DNA of 64,000 bases from an uncultured Flavobacteriaceae bacterium (GTDB lineage: Bacteria; Bacteroidota; Bacteroidia; Flavobacteriales; Flavobacteriaceae). This document shows positions 18,772 through 28,312 of this stretch, in pieces. The position numbers and the translations under genes were made by a program. Under the pieces are notes generated by a model, which saw nothing but the letters and a program-made list of their open reading frames with translations, was not told where the DNA came from and ran no database searches. The first letter of the stretch is position 1; each line of letters begins with the position of its first letter. The DNA lies in contig CANNCA010000002.1 in assembly GCA_947503005.1 (NCBI GenBank), forward strand, positions 248,001-312,000. Direction: 5' to 3'.

Positions 18772-19904
18772 TGAAATGTACAAGAATTTCATTTTTATTT
18801 TTCCTTATTTTTTGCACGCTAGGTTTTTCCCAACAAGACTACAAAGGCCAACTTCTAGATTCAGAAACCGGTGAACCATTACCTTACGTGAATATTGGGG
18901 TTTTTGGTAAAGGTATAGGTACGGTATCCGATGAAGAGGGACTTTTTCACCTCCCTATCGATAAATCGAGACTTTCACCTTCTGATATCGTTCAATTTTC
19001 TGCAATGGGATATACAACCCTAAAAAAACCAGTTTCGAGTTTAGAATTCGTTTACAACGAATACCCCAAAATTGTAATGCAACCCGAGAGTGTTGTACTT
19101 AATGAAGTTATTGTTACCAATAAGGGTGCCTTTGAAATTAGTGATGTTGTGGGCTATCAAAATTATGGAGAAAAAACCTTCGGTTATTGGAAGGATAATA
19201 TATCCTTAGGTGGTGAACTGGCAACAAAAATTCAGGTTAAGAAAGGTGTTCGGAAATTAAATACCCTATTTTTTGAAGTATTCGCTAACCCATCGGATAG
19301 TATACTCGTAAGAGTGAATATCTATGAAACGGGCAAATCGAGGACTACCGTAGGCAAGAATTTGAACAGTTCAAACAAAAATATACTGTATACCATTCAG
19401 CCCAATACAAAATTAGCTGTGGTGGATTTAACGCCACATTCCATATATGTGACCGATGATTTTTTTGTTAGCCTAGAATTGTTGAAAGTATATGGCGATA
19501 AACCTATCGGGTTGGTACTTGCTGCCTCTGCCGAGAAGGGTACCTACTCCCTGCGCAAATTTGCAAGTATGGACAAATGGGAGCGATTGACTCAGTCTGC
19601 TATGGCATATCATTTAAATACCACCTACTATTCAGATAGTAAACGGGCCGAGAGCAAAGTAGCCAAAGCACAAAAATCAAAACAGAACATTTCGGGTTTT
19701 ATCTTCTCATCACGAAGGCCACTACGAAATGTAAAGGTTACTAATCTAACTACTAACCAAGAAACTTTTTCCAATGAAAAAGGCAGGTATCAAATTCTAG
19801 GGGAGAAGGATGATATAATTACATTTGAAGGTGATGGCTATAAAAAGATGACCGTAATACTCTTGGATAAAACGAATATCAATATGAATTTGCATCGGGA
19901 GTAG
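18771..19904 (+). CDS. Exported protein with two carboxypeptidase-like regulatory domains
   Basis: 377 aa, coupled to array member 5 through TGATG. Signal peptide (to about GFSQQ), a regulatory domain at about 22-105 (GQLLDSETGEPLPYVNIGV, TVSDEEGLFHLP), a central beta-rich region of unknown type, and a second shorter regulatory-like repeat at about 307-377 (ISGFIFSSRRPLRNVKV, NEKGRYQIL). No plug, TPR or DUF2135-like part. It closes the cluster, and its end lies 8 bp from the convergent carboxylase gene without a visible terminator. Function unknown. Confidence 0.75.
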   Translation: MKCTRISFLFFLIFCTLGFSQQDYKGQLLDSETGEPLPYVNIGVFGKGIGTVSDEEGLFHLPIDKSRLSPSDIVQFSAMGYTTLKKPVSSLEFVYNEYPKIVMQPESVVLNEVIVTNKGAFEISDVVGYQNYGEKTFGYWKDNISLGGELATKIQVKKGVRKLNTLFFEVFANPSDSILVRVNIYETGKSRTTVGKNLNSSNKNILYTIQPNTKLAVVDLTPHSIYVTDDFFVSLELLKVYGDKPIGLVLAASAEKGTYSLRKFASMDKWERLTQSAMAYHLNTTYYSDSKRAESKVAKAQKSKQNISGFIFSSRRPLRNVKVTNLTTNQETFSNEKGRYQILGEKDDIITFEGDGYKKMTVILLDKTNINMNLHRE

Positions 19905-19911
19905 CCGCTTG

Positions 19912-21540
19912 TCAAACCTGTAAAACTCCCATATTAAAGTCTTTTTCGATAGGTGCATGATTTGCCGCCTCTATGCCCATCGAAATCCATTTTCTTGTGT
20001 CAATTGGTTCTATAATGGCATCTGTCCACAAACGTGCTGCAGCATAATACGGTGATACTTGATTGTCGTATCGATTTTTGATTTTATCGAAGAGCTCTTT
20101 TTCGGCTGCTTCGGTAATCACTTCGCCTTTCTTTTTTAAAGAAGCTTTCTCAATTTGTAATAAGACTTTGGCAGCTGAATTTCCACTCATGACGGCTAAA
20201 TTCGCGCTTGGCCAAGCCACTATTAATCTAGGGTCGTAGGCTTTACCACACATAGCATAATTACCTGCACCATAACTGTTTCCAATAACTATGGTAAATT
20301 TTGGGACTACGGAATTACTGACCGCATTTACCATTTTAGCACCGTCTTTGATGATGCCCCCATGTTCGCTTTTACTGCCCACCATGAATCCTGTAACATC
20401 TTGCAAAAAAACCAAGGGAATTTTCTTTTGATTACAGTTGGCGATAAAACGGGTTGCCTTATCGGCGGAATCCGAATAAATCACTCCTCCGAACTGCATT
20501 TCACCTTTGGCAGTTTTGACCACTTTACGTTGATTGGCGACTATACCTACGGCCCATCCATCTATTCGAGCATAACCTGTTAGAATAGTTTGTCCGTACT
20601 CTTTTTTATACTCTTCAAAAATAGAATCGTCGACCAGCCGAGCAATGATGTCGCGCATGTCATATTGATCTGTACGTTGATGCGGAAGTATGCCATAAAG
20701 CTCCTCCGAATTGAATTTTGGTTTGATTGCCTTGGTTCGGTTATAACCCGCGGTATCAAAATCCCCAATTTTATCAATGATGTTTTTAATGGTATCTAAG
20801 GCATCTTTATCATCTTTAGCCTTATAATCGGTTACACCACTAATTTCGCAATGAGTGGTTGCCCCACCTAAGGTTTCATTGTCGATACTTTCACCGATTG
20901 CTGCTTTTACTAGATAACTACCCGCTAAGAAAATACTGCCGGTTTTGTCAACAATTAGGGCCTCATCACTCATAATTGGTAAATAGGCTCCACCTGCGAC
21001 ACAACTTCCCATCACAGCTGAAATTTGAGTGATACCCATACTACTCATGATAGCATTGTTTCTGAAAATCCTTCCGAAATGTTCTTTATCTGGGAAAATC
21101 TCATCCTGCATCGGCAGATATACGCCTGCACTATCGACTAGATAGATGATTGGTAATTTGTTTTCTATGGAAATTTCTTGGGCACGTAGATTCTTCTTTG
21201 CGGTAATAGGAAACCACGCTCCTGCCTTTACCGTTGCATCATTCGCAACAACAATACATTGTTTGCCTTTGATATGACCGATTTTAACCACGACTCCGCC
21301 TGACGGACAACCGCCATGTTCCTCATACATGTCATCACCTACTAAGGCACCGATTTCAATACTGTTTTCGTCGGAATCCAACAAGTAGGCGATACGCTCT
21401 CTCGCGGTCAATTTACCTTGTTTATGTTGTTTGTCAATTCGAGCTTGACCACCACCCAGTTTGACTTTGCCAAGCCTTTTTTTGAGCTCTGAAACAAGCA
21501 TTTTATTGTGGTCTTCGTTTTTGTTGAATTTAATATCCAT
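19912..21540 (-). CDS. Acyl-CoA carboxylase, carboxyltransferase beta subunit
   Basis: 542 aa, the usual length of the propionyl-/methylcrotonyl-CoA carboxylase beta subunit. It transfers carboxyl from carboxybiotin to an acyl-CoA. Visible: N-terminal KLTARERI, the glycine-rich VMGSCVAGGAYLPIMSDEA (oxyanion site), and the second crotonase-like half with VTGFMVGSKSEHGGIIKDGAKM and GNSYGAGNYAMCGKAYDPR. The stretch LPMQDEIFPDKEHFGRIF is closest to methylcrotonyl-CoA carboxylase in my reading, so leucine degradation is likely. No biotin-carboxylase alpha subunit is adjacent. Confidence 0.88.
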   Translation of the reverse strand: MDIKFNKNEDHNKMLVSELKKRLGKVKLGGGQARIDKQHKQGKLTARERIAYLLDSDENSIEIGALVGDDMYEEHGGCPSGGVVVKIGHIKGKQCIVVANDATVKAGAWFPITAKKNLRAQEISIENKLPIIYLVDSAGVYLPMQDEIFPDKEHFGRIFRNNAIMSSMGITQISAVMGSCVAGGAYLPIMSDEALIVDKTGSIFLAGSYLVKAAIGESIDNETLGGATTHCEISGVTDYKAKDDKDALDTIKNIIDKIGDFDTAGYNRTKAIKPKFNSEELYGILPHQRTDQYDMRDIIARLVDDSIFEEYKKEYGQTILTGYARIDGWAVGIVANQRKVVKTAKGEMQFGGVIYSDSADKATRFIANCNQKKIPLVFLQDVTGFMVGSKSEHGGIIKDGAKMVNAVSNSVVPKFTIVIGNSYGAGNYAMCGKAYDPRLIVAWPSANLAVMSGNSAAKVLLQIEKASLKKKGEVITEAAEKELFDKIKNRYDNQVSPYYAAARLWTDAIIEPIDTRKWISMGIEAANHAPIEKDFNMGVLQV

Positions 21541-21583
21541 TCAGCTAGTTTTCTTGGGAATAAAGATAAGAAGAGAATTTGAT

Positions 21584-21591
21584 TACATTTG
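21584..21591 (+). promoter_or_regulatory. Candidate -7 element for the Gfo/Idh/MocA gene
   Basis: TACATTTG, an exact TAnnTTTG match ending 21 bp before the chosen start at 21613. No well-spaced -33 TTTG was found. Confidence 0.4.
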
Positions 21592-21612
21592 GATAAACGG
21601 AATAGTATTGAG

Positions 21613-22593
21613 ATGAAAAATGAAATCAGATGGGGTGTTGTCGGTCCCGGACATATTGCACATAGTTTCGCTAAAGATTTGGATTTAGTAGTTGGTGGAA
21701 GACTCACCGCCGTGGCTTCTAGAAGCCTCGATAGGGCAAAAGAATTTGCGAATGAGTATGGAGCCGATCATGTTTACGGTTCTTATCAAGAATTATTTAA
21801 AGCTGATACGGTAGACGTACTTTATATTGCCACACCACATACTTCGCATTGTAAATTAACCTTAGAAGCCTTAAAACATAAAAAGGCCGTGTTATGTGAA
21901 AAACCGATGGGAATTCGTAAAGATGAAGTAGAACGGATGATTGCTGCTGCCAAAGACAATAATGTTTTTTTGATGGAAGCTTTATGGAGCAGGTTCAATC
22001 CTTCCATCAGAAAAGTAAAACAACTTATTGAAGAAGGCATTATCGGAAAATTAGAATATCTCTACGCCGATTTCGGTTTCTACGCTTTGGATAGAGATGA
22101 AAAAGGTAGATTGTTGAATCCTGAATTGGCAGGAGGTTCAATATTGGATATCGGAATCTATCCTATTTTCTTGTCATATTTGCTTTTTGGAATGCCTAAA
22201 ACGATTAAAGCAAGCTCTAGGTTTTACAGAACGGGTGTTGAAATTCAGACCTCGATGCTATTTGAATATGAACAGGCTCAAGCCCTGTTATATAGCGGAT
22301 TAACATCCAATAGTGAAATGAAAGCCGAAATTTCAGGGCAGAAAGGCAGCTTGTTTTTGCATCCAAGATGGCATGAAACACAAGGCTATTCATTAGAAAA
22401 GGATAAAGAACTAAACCACTTCGAATTACCGACAATAGGCAAGGGGTATAGTCATGAAATCGAAGAAGTACATCAATGTCTCCGGGCTGGTAAAAAGCAA
22501 AGTAATCTCTGGAGTCTTCAAAATAGCCTTGATTTGGTTTCTATTCTTGACGCTGTGAGGAAAGAAACAGGAATTACCTTTCCTTTCGAATAA
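21613..22593 (+). CDS. Gfo/Idh/MocA family oxidoreductase
   Basis: 326 aa. N-terminal Rossmann fold with WGVVGPGHIAHSFAKDL (NAD(P) binding), then the family motif CEKPMG with its conserved Lys, and a C-terminal alpha/beta domain with GGSILDIGIYPI. This domain order fits trans-1,2-dihydrobenzene-1,2-diol dehydrogenase-like and sugar dehydrogenases. The substrate cannot be told. Start 21613 was preferred over the TTG at 21589 because the candidate promoter overlaps the longer version. Confidence 0.85.
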   Translation: MKNEIRWGVVGPGHIAHSFAKDLDLVVGGRLTAVASRSLDRAKEFANEYGADHVYGSYQELFKADTVDVLYIATPHTSHCKLTLEALKHKKAVLCEKPMGIRKDEVERMIAAAKDNNVFLMEALWSRFNPSIRKVKQLIEEGIIGKLEYLYADFGFYALDRDEKGRLLNPELAGGSILDIGIYPIFLSYLLFGMPKTIKASSRFYRTGVEIQTSMLFEYEQAQALLYSGLTSNSEMKAEISGQKGSLFLHPRWHETQGYSLEKDKELNHFELPTIGKGYSHEIEEVHQCLRAGKKQSNLWSLQNSLDLVSILDAVRKETGITFPFE

Positions 22594-22667
22594 TAAAGTC
22601 ATTTTCAAGAGGGATAATTCCTTGATTTTTTACGATATTTGAGGCTACCACCAAACGAAACACAACT

Positions 22668-22850
22668 ATGGGAATGAACAAAAATACTGTCCTGGCTTGG
22701 GCCACTTTTATCATGATTTTAGTAGGTTTAGGCTTAATTGCCTTAGGAGCGTTTAGATATGATGATGTTGCAGGTTGGGGCTTCGCTTCGGTCGGTATTG
22801 GTTTTTTCGCCATAGCATGGGTATTTAATGCTTTAAAAGGAAGGGTTTAA
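22668..22850 (+). CDS. Small two-helix membrane protein (CAL67264-like)
   Basis: 60 aa, two predicted transmembrane helices (about 8-28 and 35-53) joined by FRYDDVAGWG, with a short basic tail. It resembles the short membrane protein that flavobacterial annotations place next to ettA under the name CAL67264 family; this is from memory. The start may be the third-codon ATG (22674). Function unknown. Confidence 0.65.
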   Translation: MGMNKNTVLAWATFIMILVGLGLIALGAFRYDDVAGWGFASVGIGFFAIAWVFNALKGRV

Positions 22851-22896
22851 TACTACTCAAGTTCAAACACAATTTCAATTACAAAATCAAATTTAA

Positions 22897-24588
22897 ATGT
22901 CTGACGATAAGAAAGTCATTTTCTCCATGTCGGGGGTGACCAAAACATTCAAGACGGCTAATACGCCGGTTCTTAAAAATATATATCTCAGTTTTTTTTA
23001 CGGAGCTAAAATAGGTATTCTCGGACTCAATGGTTCTGGTAAATCAACCTTACTTAAGATAATCGCAGGAGTGGATAAAAACTATCAAGGTGACGTTGTT
23101 TTTTCTCCTGGGTATAATGTAGGATATCTGGAGCAAGAGCCTCAATTGGATGAGGAAAAAACTGTTCTCGAAGTTGTTAAGGAAGGGGTGGCCGAAACGG
23201 TCGCCATCTTGGATGAATACAATAAGATAAACGACATGTTCGGTCTTCCTGAAGTATATGAAGATGCCGATAAAATGCAAAAGCTGATGGACAAGCAGGC
23301 TGATTTGCAAGATAAAATCGATGCTTCAAATGCGTGGGAATTGGATACAAAGTTAGAAATCGCCATGGATGCTTTACGTACACCGGAACCCGATAAAAAA
23401 ATAAGTGTGCTATCTGGGGGAGAAAGAAGACGTGTAGCCCTATGCAGACTACTACTACAGGAGCCTGAAATATTACTTTTGGATGAGCCTACCAACCACT
23501 TGGATGCCGAATCCGTACATTGGTTGGAACACCATTTGGCACAATATAAGGGAACGGTTATCGCTGTAACGCATGACAGATATTTTTTGGATAACGTGGC
23601 TGGTTGGATTTTGGAACTGGATAGAGGAGAAGGCATTCCATGGAAAGGAAACTACTCCAGTTGGTTGGATCAGAAGTCCAAACGTCTGGCACAAGAAAGT
23701 AAGACAGCCTCCAAACGTCAAAAGACTTTGGAACGCGAGTTGGAATGGGTGCGTCAAGGGGCAAAGGGAAGACAAACAAAGCAGAAAGCACGTTTGAAGA
23801 ACTACGACAAGCTTATGAGCCAAGATCAAAAACAGCTTGACGAGAAATTGGAAATTTACATACCTAACGGACCTCGTTTGGGGACCAATGTTATTGAGGC
23901 CAAAGGAGTCAGTAAAGCTTATGGGGACAAATTATTATATGAAGATTTGAACTTTACCCTGCCCCAAGCTGGAATCGTAGGGGTCATTGGACCGAATGGT
24001 GCAGGTAAAACAACCATTTTTAGAATGATAATGGGGGAGGAAACGCCAGATAAAGGGGAATTCAAGGTTGGTGATACTGTGAAGATTGCCTATGTAGATC
24101 AGAGTCATGCGAATATTGACCCCGAGAAAACGATTTGGCAGAATTTTTCTGATGAACAAGAATTGATGATGATGGGTGGTCGTCAGGTAAATTCTCGCGC
24201 CTATTTAAGTAGATTTAATTTCTCTGGAAGTGAACAGAACAAAAAAGTGAATATGCTTTCCGGTGGTGAAAGAAACCGTCTGCATTTGGCCATGACCTTA
24301 AAAGAGGAAGGTAACGTCTTACTTTTAGACGAGCCTACTAATGACTTAGATGTCAATACTTTACGAGCCTTAGAAGAAGGTTTGGAAAATTTCGCTGGTT
24401 GTGCTGTGGTTATTTCTCACGACAGATGGTTCTTGGATCGTATTTGCACCCACATCCTGTCTTTCGAAGGTGATTCTCAAGTATATTTCTTTGAAGGTTC
24501 TTTCTCTGATTATGAAGAAAATAAAAAGAAACGATTGGGCGGTGATTTGATTCCTAAGCGTATCAAATACAAGAAATTAATACGTTAA
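22897..24588 (+). CDS. ettA: Energy-dependent translational throttle protein (ABC-F)
   Basis: 563 aa, close to the E. coli EttA length. Two ABC-F ATPase cassettes: Walker A GLNGSGKST and GPNGAGKTT, signatures LSGGERRRVALCRLLL and LSGGERNRLHLAM, and Walker B LLLDEPTNHLD and LLLDEPTNDLD. An arm insertion lies in the first cassette and a basic linker (about 240-310) between them. No membrane segments. EttA binds the ribosomal E site and gates the first peptide bond according to ATP/ADP ratio. Confidence 0.93.
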   Translation: MSDDKKVIFSMSGVTKTFKTANTPVLKNIYLSFFYGAKIGILGLNGSGKSTLLKIIAGVDKNYQGDVVFSPGYNVGYLEQEPQLDEEKTVLEVVKEGVAETVAILDEYNKINDMFGLPEVYEDADKMQKLMDKQADLQDKIDASNAWELDTKLEIAMDALRTPEPDKKISVLSGGERRRVALCRLLLQEPEILLLDEPTNHLDAESVHWLEHHLAQYKGTVIAVTHDRYFLDNVAGWILELDRGEGIPWKGNYSSWLDQKSKRLAQESKTASKRQKTLERELEWVRQGAKGRQTKQKARLKNYDKLMSQDQKQLDEKLEIYIPNGPRLGTNVIEAKGVSKAYGDKLLYEDLNFTLPQAGIVGVIGPNGAGKTTIFRMIMGEETPDKGEFKVGDTVKIAYVDQSHANIDPEKTIWQNFSDEQELMMMGGRQVNSRAYLSRFNFSGSEQNKKVNMLSGGERNRLHLAMTLKEEGNVLLLDEPTNDLDVNTLRALEEGLENFAGCAVVISHDRWFLDRICTHILSFEGDSQVYFFEGSFSDYEENKKKRLGGDLIPKRIKYKKLIR

Positions 24589-24591
24589 ATT

Positions 24592-24625
24592 AAAAACTCC
24601 CGAAACATATCGGGAGTTTTTTTTA
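24592..24625. terminator. Terminator between ettA and the M16 genes
   Basis: Stem ACTCCCGA / TCGGGAGT with a short AT loop, A run before and T8 after; likely serves both convergent genes. Confidence 0.85.
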
Positions 24626-24637
24626 AGCACTTTTCCA

Positions 24638-26023
24638 CTATTGTTTTAGAGGTTGTTTCACAGGCTTTGGTATCTGATTTTCTATTTTCTCACGATCACC
24701 AACGACTATCAAAGTCATGTTTTCAGGTTTGATATATTTCTTTGTCATTTCTTGAACCTTTTCAGGAGTCACCGCATGCATATTTGCTACTTTATTGGTC
24801 AAAAAAGACTCATCCAGATCATGGGTGTCCAAAAATATCATCTGGCCTATAATGCCATTAGGCGTAGAATTTTGAAGTACATAGATTCCTGATTCGTAAT
24901 TAATGATACCATCCATTTCTTCTTGTGAAGGTGGTTCATTTTGAAGTTTTTCGATTTCCTTTTGTATTTCGGTTAAAGAAGCACCCGTATGTTCTGTAGT
25001 GACATCGGCCGATTCATACCATACCCCACTTTTATATTTAGTATCTAAACTACTAAAAGGAGAATAGGTATAGCCTTTGTCTTCTCTTATATTACTCGTA
25101 ATTCTTGACGCAAACGAGCCACCTAATATTGAATTGGTAACATCTAAAGCGATGTAATCTTCATGGGACGGTCCAATGACTGGTAATCCATAATAAATTG
25201 TAGACTGGGGTGCTCCGGGCCGATCTATAATTTTAACCTCATTGGAAACTACTGGTTTTGCAACATTAAATTTGGATGGAGTTCCCTCTCGCCAATCAGA
25301 AAAAGCCTTTTTAACGGTCTCTTTTACGGCCTCACCATCAAAGTTTCCGGCCACATATACAGTTGTTCGTACGGCTCCAAAGTGTCCATCATAGAATTGT
25401 TTTATGTCTTCTACCGTATATGAATCAATCATTTCATCGGAAGGATAGACTCTCCCATAAGGATGGTCAGGATACAACTGTGCATAAAAATCACGATTTG
25501 CTTGTGATCTTGGTCTAGATAACTGTACTGATAAATCACGTTTCATATCCGCTTTTAAACGATCTAATTCTTCAACCGGAAATTTCGGATTTTTAAGTAC
25601 ATCGGCCATAAGCATAATCGCCTCAGGTGCGAACTCATACAATACAGAACTACTTATAGATGAAGTATGAAGGCCAACACCGATGTTTAAATTACCTCCC
25701 ATGCCGGCCATTTCATCGGCAATTTGTTTTGAGGTTTTGGTAGTACTGCCTTCTTCGAGTAAATCTGCTAGTAAGTCACTTAACCAGACTTGATTCTCCG
25801 CTTCATCTATATTTCCTGTTTTAACGCTAAAGCGAATAGTAGCTTTAGGTATCGATCCATATGGTACCATTACTAGCGTCAGACCATTGTCAAGTTTCAC
25901 AACTTCTTTTTTAGGGAGTGTGAAGTTCTTTGGTTCACCACCCTTTGGCGGTAGCTCTTTTTCCTGTGCAATCAATGAAAATGAAAAGAAAAAGACTAAT
26001 ATGTATGTGATTATATTTTTCAT
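24638..26023 (-). CDS. M16 family protein, non-catalytic partner
   Basis: 461 aa with a signal peptide (cleavage near LIAQ). It has the M16 fold (KLDNGLTLVMVPYGSIPKAT at the N-terminus), but where the zinc motif HxxEH should be it reads LLADLLEEGS, so both histidines are missing. Bacterial M16B enzymes often work as a catalytic plus a non-catalytic chain. Its start overlaps the stop of the upstream M16 gene by one base (TAATG), consistent with a stoichiometric heterodimer in the periplasm. Confidence 0.87.
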   Translation of the reverse strand: MKNIITYILVFFFSFSLIAQEKELPPKGGEPKNFTLPKKEVVKLDNGLTLVMVPYGSIPKATIRFSVKTGNIDEAENQVWLSDLLADLLEEGSTTKTSKQIADEMAGMGGNLNIGVGLHTSSISSSVLYEFAPEAIMLMADVLKNPKFPVEELDRLKADMKRDLSVQLSRPRSQANRDFYAQLYPDHPYGRVYPSDEMIDSYTVEDIKQFYDGHFGAVRTTVYVAGNFDGEAVKETVKKAFSDWREGTPSKFNVAKPVVSNEVKIIDRPGAPQSTIYYGLPVIGPSHEDYIALDVTNSILGGSFASRITSNIREDKGYTYSPFSSLDTKYKSGVWYESADVTTEHTGASLTEIQKEIEKLQNEPPSQEEMDGIINYESGIYVLQNSTPNGIIGQMIFLDTHDLDESFLTNKVANMHAVTPEKVQEMTKKYIKPENMTLIVVGDREKIENQIPKPVKQPLKQ

Positions 26024-27417
26024 TAGGATTGTGTTTTTTCGTTATCGGCTAAAAGAGGGTTTACTGTGAGGATAGTACGTTTGGTACTGATTAAATACTC
26101 ATCTATGGTTTTTTTGACGATTTCAGGAGTTATCTTTTTGAACTCATCCTCCAAGGTATTTATTCGTTCGGGATTGTCATCAAAAAGCGCAAAGCTGCAT
26201 AACAAATCGGCCCTTCCCAAACCGAAAGTGCGGCCTATGTCATCATATAATTGTGAGCGAAGTTTTACAATTGCTTGGTCAACGCTTTCTTGTGTAATGT
26301 TCGCTTTTAAATTGGTCATGACTTCGTCTACAGCAGTTAAAACCTCTTCTCGCGACGTTTCAGTATCGTATGTCAAGTCATACATCCAAATCATGGGGCC
26401 TTTATAGTTGTACATATTTCCCAAATAGTTAATTCCACCACTGACATCGGATGTGTATCCTTTTTCTTTTTCCAGTTTTTGTGCCAGTAGACTGTTATCG
26501 CCTTGAACCAAAATCTGATCTAATAGTCCCATCGCATAATATTCAGGGGAATTTCGCTCAGGCATATGATATGCTAGGGCAATTGCAGGCTTATTTGCTA
26601 AAGAGTCATTCTTGACGAACTCTTTTTGCTCTACTTGTTTTGGTTCAGAAATATCGGGTTGCTCTGGAATCTCCGCGGCAGGAATATTGGAAAAGTACTT
26701 ATCAATCCAAGTTTTGGCCTCTTCAATTTCAAAATCACCTACTACGGATATCGCAGCGTTATTGGGAGAATAGTACGTTTTGAAGAAACTTTCTACGTCC
26801 TCGAGTTTTGCGGCATCTAAATCGGCTAAATCCCCATAGAAGTTATGGGCGTTGTACCAGTTTGTATTTGCATATTGAGGCATGTCTAACCATGGAAATC
26901 CACCGTAGGGCTGGTTGAGTACGTTTACCTTGACCTCGTTTTTAACAACACCTTGCTGATTGGTCAGGTTATCTTGAGTAATGTCCAACCCCCGCATTCT
27001 ATCAGCTTCCGCCCAAAGCATGGTTTCCAGTTTATGGGAGGGTATGATTTCAAAGTAATTGGTAAAATCAAATCGGGTAGAACCATTGAGTACACCACCG
27101 TTTTGTTGAACGAGCTTGATAAACTCCATTTTACCCAAATTTTGTGATCCTTGAAACATCATGTGCTCAAATAGATGGGCAAAACCAGTACGGTCTCTAG
27201 GTTCGATTCGGAAGCCGATATTGTAATATACCGCGACAATAGCAGTAGGAGAGGTCCTGTCTTGCGATAGTATTACTTTTAGACCATTATCTAATTTGTA
27301 ATACTCCACAGGGACTTTGAACTGAGCGGTTTCTTCCTTTTTTTCTTCTTCTCCTGCGCAACTAGCGATCAGGATTGCGAAAAGGGAAAGGACAAACCAT
27401 TTTGATTTGATTTTCAT
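26023..27417 (-). CDS. M16 family zinc metallopeptidase, catalytic partner (lipoprotein)
   Basis: 464 aa from the start at 27417, which gives a lipoprotein signal with LIASC; the in-frame extension to 27456 is less likely. The inverted zinc motif HLFEHMMFQG is intact, and the distal glutamate lies in KNEVKVNVLNQPYGG about 75 residues later. M16B peptidases degrade peptides inside a closed chamber. Cotranslated with the next gene, which lacks the zinc motif. Confidence 0.9.
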   Translation of the reverse strand: MKIKSKWFVLSLFAILIASCAGEEEKKEETAQFKVPVEYYKLDNGLKVILSQDRTSPTAIVAVYYNIGFRIEPRDRTGFAHLFEHMMFQGSQNLGKMEFIKLVQQNGGVLNGSTRFDFTNYFEIIPSHKLETMLWAEADRMRGLDITQDNLTNQQGVVKNEVKVNVLNQPYGGFPWLDMPQYANTNWYNAHNFYGDLADLDAAKLEDVESFFKTYYSPNNAAISVVGDFEIEEAKTWIDKYFSNIPAAEIPEQPDISEPKQVEQKEFVKNDSLANKPAIALAYHMPERNSPEYYAMGLLDQILVQGDNSLLAQKLEKEKGYTSDVSGGINYLGNMYNYKGPMIWMYDLTYDTETSREEVLTAVDEVMTNLKANITQESVDQAIVKLRSQLYDDIGRTFGLGRADLLCSFALFDDNPERINTLEDEFKKITPEIVKKTIDEYLISTKRTILTVNPLLADNEKTQS

Positions 27418-27498
27418 ACAGTTGTTTTTTAGATTGATAATTAATTGAAGTCTCACTATACTTAGGACTCATTTGTATTCAGAATGTTACGTTTTCGG

Positions 27499-28284
27499 TT
27501 AATAATCTTCTTTGGGGTACCAATCAAGTTGCACCACCTCAATAGAGGAATCCCCAGTATTAACCAGTGTTTTGAATTCGGTCACGTCACTTACATCGGG
27601 TCGCCCTCGGTAATGATACGGATATACTTTTTTGGGTTTGAATTCCAATACGGCGTCCGCGGCACTTTCAGGGGTCATGGTATAGGGCAGGTTCATACAT
27701 ATAAATGCCTTATCAATATTTTCCAAAGCCCTCATTTCTGGAATATCCTCTGTATCGCCCGAAAAATACAGACGTTGATCACCCATATTAAGCACATATC
27801 CATTTCCTCGTCCTTTTTCATGAAATTTTAAAGCTTCTTCTCTTAAATTATACATGGGTATGGCTTCAACGGTTACCCCGTAGCGTTCTTTACTATCGCC
27901 ATTATTAAGTACATCCAATTGGGGCGTAAAGCTTTCGGGCATTTTGTCGGCAACAGCCTGTGGAACAATGATTTTTGCTTTTTCAGTATTCAAAACCTCC
28001 AAGGTTTCAACACTTAAATGGTCACCATGAATGTCGGTAATAAGAATAAGGTCTGGTTGTTTTTGTCCTTCAAAGGCTTCCAGGCCACCTACTGGGTCTA
28101 TATAGATGGTAATGTCATCCCACTCTAACACCGTTGTTGCATGTTCGATAGGAATTATTTTGATAGTAGTGTTTTCAAATAGTTCTGTCTTATTCGACAC
28201 TGTATCGGTGGGTGTGGTTTTTTTCGAATTCTCTTTGCATCCAAAGAAAAGGACACTGAGTAATAATACTAACGTTGTTTTCAT
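27499..28284 (-). CDS. MBL-fold metallohydrolase lipoprotein (UlaG-like)
   Basis: 261 aa, lipobox LFFGC. Beta-lactamase-fold elements: IEHATTVLEW, ILITDIHGDHLS (metal motif with Asp in the first His position), the SGDTEDIPEMRAL aspartate and the PYHYRGRPDV histidine. The family includes UlaG-like lactonases and phosphodiesterase-type enzymes. Substrate unknown, membrane-anchored outside the cytoplasm. It lies 28 bp after the GNAT gene on the same strand and may share its transcript. Confidence 0.8.
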   Translation of the reverse strand: MKTTLVLLLSVLFFGCKENSKKTTPTDTVSNKTELFENTTIKIIPIEHATTVLEWDDITIYIDPVGGLEAFEGQKQPDLILITDIHGDHLSVETLEVLNTEKAKIIVPQAVADKMPESFTPQLDVLNNGDSKERYGVTVEAIPMYNLREEALKFHEKGRGNGYVLNMGDQRLYFSGDTEDIPEMRALENIDKAFICMNLPYTMTPESAADAVLEFKPKKVYPYHYRGRPDVSDVTEFKTLVNTGDSSIEVVQLDWYPKEDY

Positions 28285-28312
28285 ACCTTACTTTATATTT
28301 AATAGATTCAAA

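Noticed and set aside
23142-23636. 164-codon minus-strand frame inside ettA
   Set aside because: Antisense shadow of highly conserved ABC-F sequence.
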